DNA of 64,000 bases from Bacillus sp. OV166 (GTDB lineage: Bacteria > Bacillota > Bacilli > Bacillales > Cytobacillaceae), in NCBI RefSeq assembly GCF_900177675.1, contig NZ_FXWM01000001.1:5093001-5157000 (forward strand). The letters are read 5' to 3'. The first letter of the stretch is position 1; the number at the start of each line of letters is the position of its first letter. The position numbers and the translations under genes are program-made. Below the pieces are notes generated by a model. The model was not told the DNA's origin, ran no database searches, and saw nothing but the letters and a program-made list of their open reading frames with translations. Of this stretch, positions 61,207 to 64,000 are shown piece by piece.

Positions 61207-61362
61207 AGGCTTGTTAAACTTGTCTGTTGATTTCCGCTCCAGGCGCTTCGCTTTCCGCGGGCGGTCCGGGGAGCCTCCTCGGCGCTCTACGCGCCTGCGG
61301 GGTCTCCCCTGCCCCGTCCTCCCGCAGGAGTCTCGCGCCTTCCGCTCCAATCAACATAGTGT
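61207..61362. repeat. Dispersed intergenic repeat, family 2, full copy
   Basis: Begins TTGTTAAACTTGTCTGTTGA, contains TTTCCGCGGGCGGTCCGGG and CCGCAGGAGTCTCGCGCC, and ends CCGCTCCAATCAACATAGT. It matches 13954-14142 in order and ends. It fills the gap between spoIVFB and rng and abuts the spoIVFB stop codon. Confidence 0.85.
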
Positions 61363-62229
61363 TTAATAAGAAAAGAGGAGGTCGCTGATTTTATCGGTTA
61401 GACGTTTTTCGGTAAAATAGGCGTGCAATAGTTCATTTTCATCTAACATCCCTTTTTCTTTGCCGTCTGCTTCGACGATGATTGGATGTTTACAGCCACG
61501 TTGAAATTTTTCTAAGACGTGAATAAGTAGCTCCTGTTCATTGGCCTCAATTGGTTTCAAGGTCCGAAGACTGGATTTTTTCCCATAATAACGCTCCAGC
61601 AAGAATCTCATGAAAATATAGCGCCGCTGCTTCCATTCATGGTAAAGCGAGAAATAAAGGAAGGCAATGATGACCCAGACATTGATATGTGTCGGGGCAG
61701 CGATCACTATCACCAGTGAAAAGATGGATAGGCTGACCAACGAAAGGATGAGCGTTAGGCGATGGGCGATCGGGAAGGAACTTTTTAATGAGAAAAGTAA
61801 GAATACCAGTTTCCCGCCATCCAGCGGCCAAACCGGAAAAAAGTTAAAAACAAAAATCATGAGATTATAGCTTAAGAATAGCTGAAAAAGGTCTTCAGGC
61901 ATTAAGTTGACGGTAACCAACCCATAGGCTAGGGCGACCATCCACACATGCTGCAGCGGCCCTGCAAGGACGACTATCGTCTCTTCTCTTAACGGCCGAT
62001 TGCCATGTTCATCCATTTCGGCAACCCCGCCAAACGGGAGCAGGGTAATTTTCCGGATTCTCCATGAAAAAAAAGAAGCTGCAGCAGCATGCCCCATTTC
62101 ATGAATAAAAATGATCCCAAGCAACAAGCAAACCTCAAGGAAATGAGCGGTCACAATTGAAAGTCCAATCACAATCCACAACAAGGGATGGATAGAGATA
62201 AGTCGGAATAAATTCATGGCTCTATTCAA
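61363..62229 (-). CDS. spoIVFB: Stage IV sporulation protein FB, intramembrane metalloprotease
   Basis: Site-2-type protease that cleaves pro-sigma-K in the mother cell, 288 residues. The zinc motif HEMGH is at 43-47 and the third ligand D137 is in PLDGG, exactly the numbering of the B. subtilis protein when translation starts at the TTG 62229. That TTG has AGGTGAT at the right distance. The C-terminal CBS domain includes RGCKHPIIVEADGK. The start overlaps the spoIVFA stop by 8 bases. Confidence 0.94.
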   Translation of the reverse strand: MNRAMNLFRLISIHPLLWIVIGLSIVTAHFLEVCLLLGIIFIHEMGHAAAASFFSWRIRKITLLPFGGVAEMDEHGNRPLREETIVVLAGPLQHVWMVALAYGLVTVNLMPEDLFQLFLSYNLMIFVFNFFPVWPLDGGKLVFLLFSLKSSFPIAHRLTLILSLVSLSIFSLVIVIAAPTHINVWVIIAFLYFSLYHEWKQRRYIFMRFLLERYYGKKSSLRTLKPIEANEQELLIHVLEKFQRGCKHPIIVEADGKEKGMLDENELLHAYFTEKRLTDKISDLLFSY

Positions 62230-63010
62230 AGCGTATCACCTGAATTGGGTCGATGAAATCATCGCCTTTTTTTATGGCAAAGTAATATTTTCCTTTGGTT
62301 TTATCTTCTCCTGCCGACACTGAGACCGTACCAACTACTTTTCTTTTATCGATATATTCATATAAGTTAACCTTGATTTGGTCCAAGTTACCGTACCATG
62401 TTTCGGTCGCATCGGAATGCTGAATAATGACCGTTTTCCCCAATCCTTCTTTCACCCCTGCGAAGGTAACGATGCCATCATTAATGGTTTGGACGGACGC
62501 CCCTTTTCCTGTTTCAATCATGATACCTTGGCCATTTTTTTCAAAGTTTTCAAGGATTTTCCCCATTGCTGGTACGGAAAATTCCTTTTCAGCCACCTCT
62601 TTTTTCCCAGTTTGATCTTTTTCAGAAAATGGCAGTAGTGCCAGTGGTTTCCCAAACTTGCTTTCGTACCAGTTTGAAACGGTCGCAAATTTAAAATCCT
62701 TGTCCATTGTTTTCATGACCACGTCTCTAGCTGGCTCAAAAGTAGCGGAATGGTTCCTAAATAGTATCGCTATCACTAAAAACAGGAGGACAGAGGACAA
62801 TATTTTGAAAAAAAATACTTCCTTCTTAAACAATGGATGCCCATCATCGCCATTACTGCTTCCTGATGAAGTAAACTGATTGAATCCATATTTTTCATCG
62901 TCACTAGGCCAATCAATTTGGCGGTCGGGACTTTTTACAGATGTTGCTCCAGTATCATTTTTTCGCTTTGCGATTCGTCGCCTTATTTCTTCCGGTGTAG
63001 ACCGCGCCAT
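62222..63010 (-). CDS. spoIVFA: Stage IV sporulation protein FA
   Basis: Membrane scaffold that holds SpoIVFB and BofA and is cleaved by SpoIVB, 262 residues from MARSTPEEIRRRIAKR. A basic cytoplasmic N-terminus is followed by one membrane helix (about 78-95). The extracytoplasmic M23-like domain lacks an obvious full metal site. ATG at 63010 follows AAGGGGTG; a longer frame to 63097 lacks support. Coupled to spoIVFB. Confidence 0.92.
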   Translation of the reverse strand: MARSTPEEIRRRIAKRKNDTGATSVKSPDRQIDWPSDDEKYGFNQFTSSGSSNGDDGHPLFKKEVFFFKILSSVLLFLVIAILFRNHSATFEPARDVVMKTMDKDFKFATVSNWYESKFGKPLALLPFSEKDQTGKKEVAEKEFSVPAMGKILENFEKNGQGIMIETGKGASVQTINDGIVTFAGVKEGLGKTVIIQHSDATETWYGNLDQIKVNLYEYIDKRKVVGTVSVSAGEDKTKGKYYFAIKKGDDFIDPIQVIRFE

Positions 63011-63082
63011 CCCCATCACCCCTTTTCCCACTAATTTGTACAAGTCTATGAGGGAAAAGGGAAGAGTATGTCTGAAAAATAA

Positions 63083-63118
63083 AAGCAGCCTGTCCACAAG
63101 TTAGTGGGCAGGCTGTTT
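63083..63118 (-). terminator. Rho-independent terminator of minD
   Basis: The hairpin AACAGCCTGCCCA / TGGACAGGCTGCTT on the minus strand is followed by TTTATTTTTC. A family 1 repeat end (GGCGCTTCCGCTTTTT) lies at 63129-63144 between it and minD. Confidence 0.75.
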
Positions 63119-63147
63119 GAGAAAAGTAGGCGCTTCCGCTTTTTGTA

Positions 63148-63951
63148 TTAACGAACTCCGAAGAATTTTTTAATTTTTTTAAAGACACCTTTGTCTGCGT
63201 CTTCGAGTGACTGAAGCGGGATGGATTCACCGAGAATCCGTCTGGCAATATTTCGATAAGCAATCGATGCTTTGTTATTCGGATTCAGAGCAATCGGTTC
63301 ACCGTGGTTAGAAGCTTTAATAACCTCGTCATCATCTGCTACAATTCCGATGAGCTCGATGGAAAGATGCTGGGTAACTTCGTCAATCTCAAGCATATCA
63401 CCAGTCTTCACCATATGATTTCGAATTCGGTTGATCACTAATTTGGGCGACTCCATATCCGGTTGTTTTTCGAGCAGACCAATGATTCGGTCTGCATCGC
63501 GTACAGCAGATGCCTCTGGCGTTGTAACAACAATCGCTTTATCTGCTCCAGCAATGGCGTTATGAAAACCCTGCTCAATTCCGGCAGGACAATCAATAAT
63601 GATATAATCGTAGTCTTGCTTTAATTCTAAAATCAAATCTTTCATCTGTTCTGGCTTCACAGCGGATTTATCCACCGTTTGCGCCGCTGGCAGTAAGTAT
63701 AATAACCCGTCAAATCGTTTGTCCTTCACAAGGGCTTGATGGATTTTACATCTTTTTTCAACGACATCGACCAGATCATAAATGATTCTGTTTTCCAGTC
63801 CCATTACAACGTCCAAGTTCCGAAGACCGATGTCTGTATCTACTAAACATACTTTTTTTCCTTGAAGGGCTAATGATGTGCCGATATTAGCAGAAGTTGT
63901 TGTTTTTCCTACTCCACCCTTACCGGATGTAATTACTATTGCTTCTCCCAC
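63148..63951 (-). CDS. minD: Septum site-determining ATPase MinD
   Basis: Blocks polar division with MinC, 267 residues. The deviant Walker A GKGGVGKTT is at 10-18. VVTTPEASAVRDADR and IIDCPAGIEQG follow the ParA/MinD pattern. The C-terminal amphipathic helix VFKKIKKFFGVR anchors it to the membrane. GTG start behind AAGGGGGAC. It follows minC with one base between stop and start. Confidence 0.97.
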   Translation of the reverse strand: MGEAIVITSGKGGVGKTTTSANIGTSLALQGKKVCLVDTDIGLRNLDVVMGLENRIIYDLVDVVEKRCKIHQALVKDKRFDGLLYLLPAAQTVDKSAVKPEQMKDLILELKQDYDYIIIDCPAGIEQGFHNAIAGADKAIVVTTPEASAVRDADRIIGLLEKQPDMESPKLVINRIRNHMVKTGDMLEIDEVTQHLSIELIGIVADDDEVIKASNHGEPIALNPNNKASIAYRNIARRILGESIPLQSLEDADKGVFKKIKKFFGVR

Positions 63952-63952
63952 T

Positions 63953-64000
63953 TTAATGTCCCCCTTCTAATCTCGTTAAATTAGGTCTTAATTGGATTAA
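63953..64000 (-). CDS. minC: Septum site-determining protein MinC, last 15 codons (partial)
   Basis: The final residues LIQLRPNLTRLEGGH read in frame from the right edge of the window to a TAA, one base before the minD GTG. The position is that of minC. Too short to judge anything else. Confidence 0.7.
   Translation of the reverse strand, partial: LIQLRPNLTRLEGGH

Overview
The window is chromosomal DNA of an endospore-forming Bacillaceae bacterium. The evidence is the spore genes (spoVB, bofC, safA, coxA-like, spo0B, spoIVFA, spoIVFB), strong AGGAGG-type ribosome binding sites, a T-box leader, an L21 leader and a gene order that follows the aspS-to-minC region of Bacillus subtilis as I remember it. 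A Neobacillus- or Mesobacillus-like member is plausible, but the species cannot be fixed from sequence alone. Three features differ from B. subtilis: an RNase E/G gene after rplU, a kinase-like gene between safA and coxA, and a 17 kb phenylacetate block.

Layout. 1-2.7 kb: an ABC-2 exporter (partial permease plus ATPase) and a divergent NERD-domain protein. 2.8-3.2 kb: an array of 52-bp palindromic repeats. 3.3-8.2 kb: tcdA, 6S RNA, aspS-hisS under a T-box, and a small yrzK-like gene. 8.4-9.9 kb: a secreted SH3/amidase wall hydrolase (yrvJ-like). 9.9-27.2 kb: an apparent insertion carrying a phenylacetate (paa) catabolic locus, ending in an IS remnant. 27.2-43.2 kb: dtd-relA-apt-recJ, secDF, comN, spoVB, yrbG, yrzE, yajC-tgt-queA-ruvB-ruvA. 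43.4-48 kb: the sporulation genes bofC, coxA-like, a kinase-like gene and safA. 48-53.5 kb: nadB-nadC-nadA, with divergent nadS-niaR. 53.6-55 kb: a degraded group II intron sitting directly behind the pheA terminator. 55-64 kb: pheA, pheB, obg-spo0B, rplU-prp-rpmA, RNase G, spoIVFA-spoIVFB, minD and the last codons of minC.

How the paa genes work together. PaaK makes phenylacetyl-CoA, PaaABC(D) epoxidises the ring, and PaaG isomerises the epoxide to the oxepin. An aldehyde dehydrogenase without the MaoC domain of PaaZ, plus a hydratase, would open the ring. PaaF, PaaH and PaaJ complete beta-oxidation to acetyl-CoA and succinyl-CoA. PaaI is a salvage thioesterase, a DUF485/SSS symporter pair probably takes up the acid, and a PaaX-family repressor probably senses phenylacetyl-CoA. 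No paaE reductase is present. A strong promoter with a palindrome over its start lies upstream of paaA, and nested palindromes lie upstream of the symporter operon.

Non-coding structure is rich: two dispersed repeat families (one copy nested inside another), a 52-bp palindromic array, a 21-bp tandem array and many intrinsic terminators. Two genes (yrvJ-like and yrzE) have no ATG, GTG or TTG at the position their Shine-Dalgarno sequence predicts, but do have ATA there. I found no CRISPR array, tRNA, rRNA or clearly new multigene defence system.
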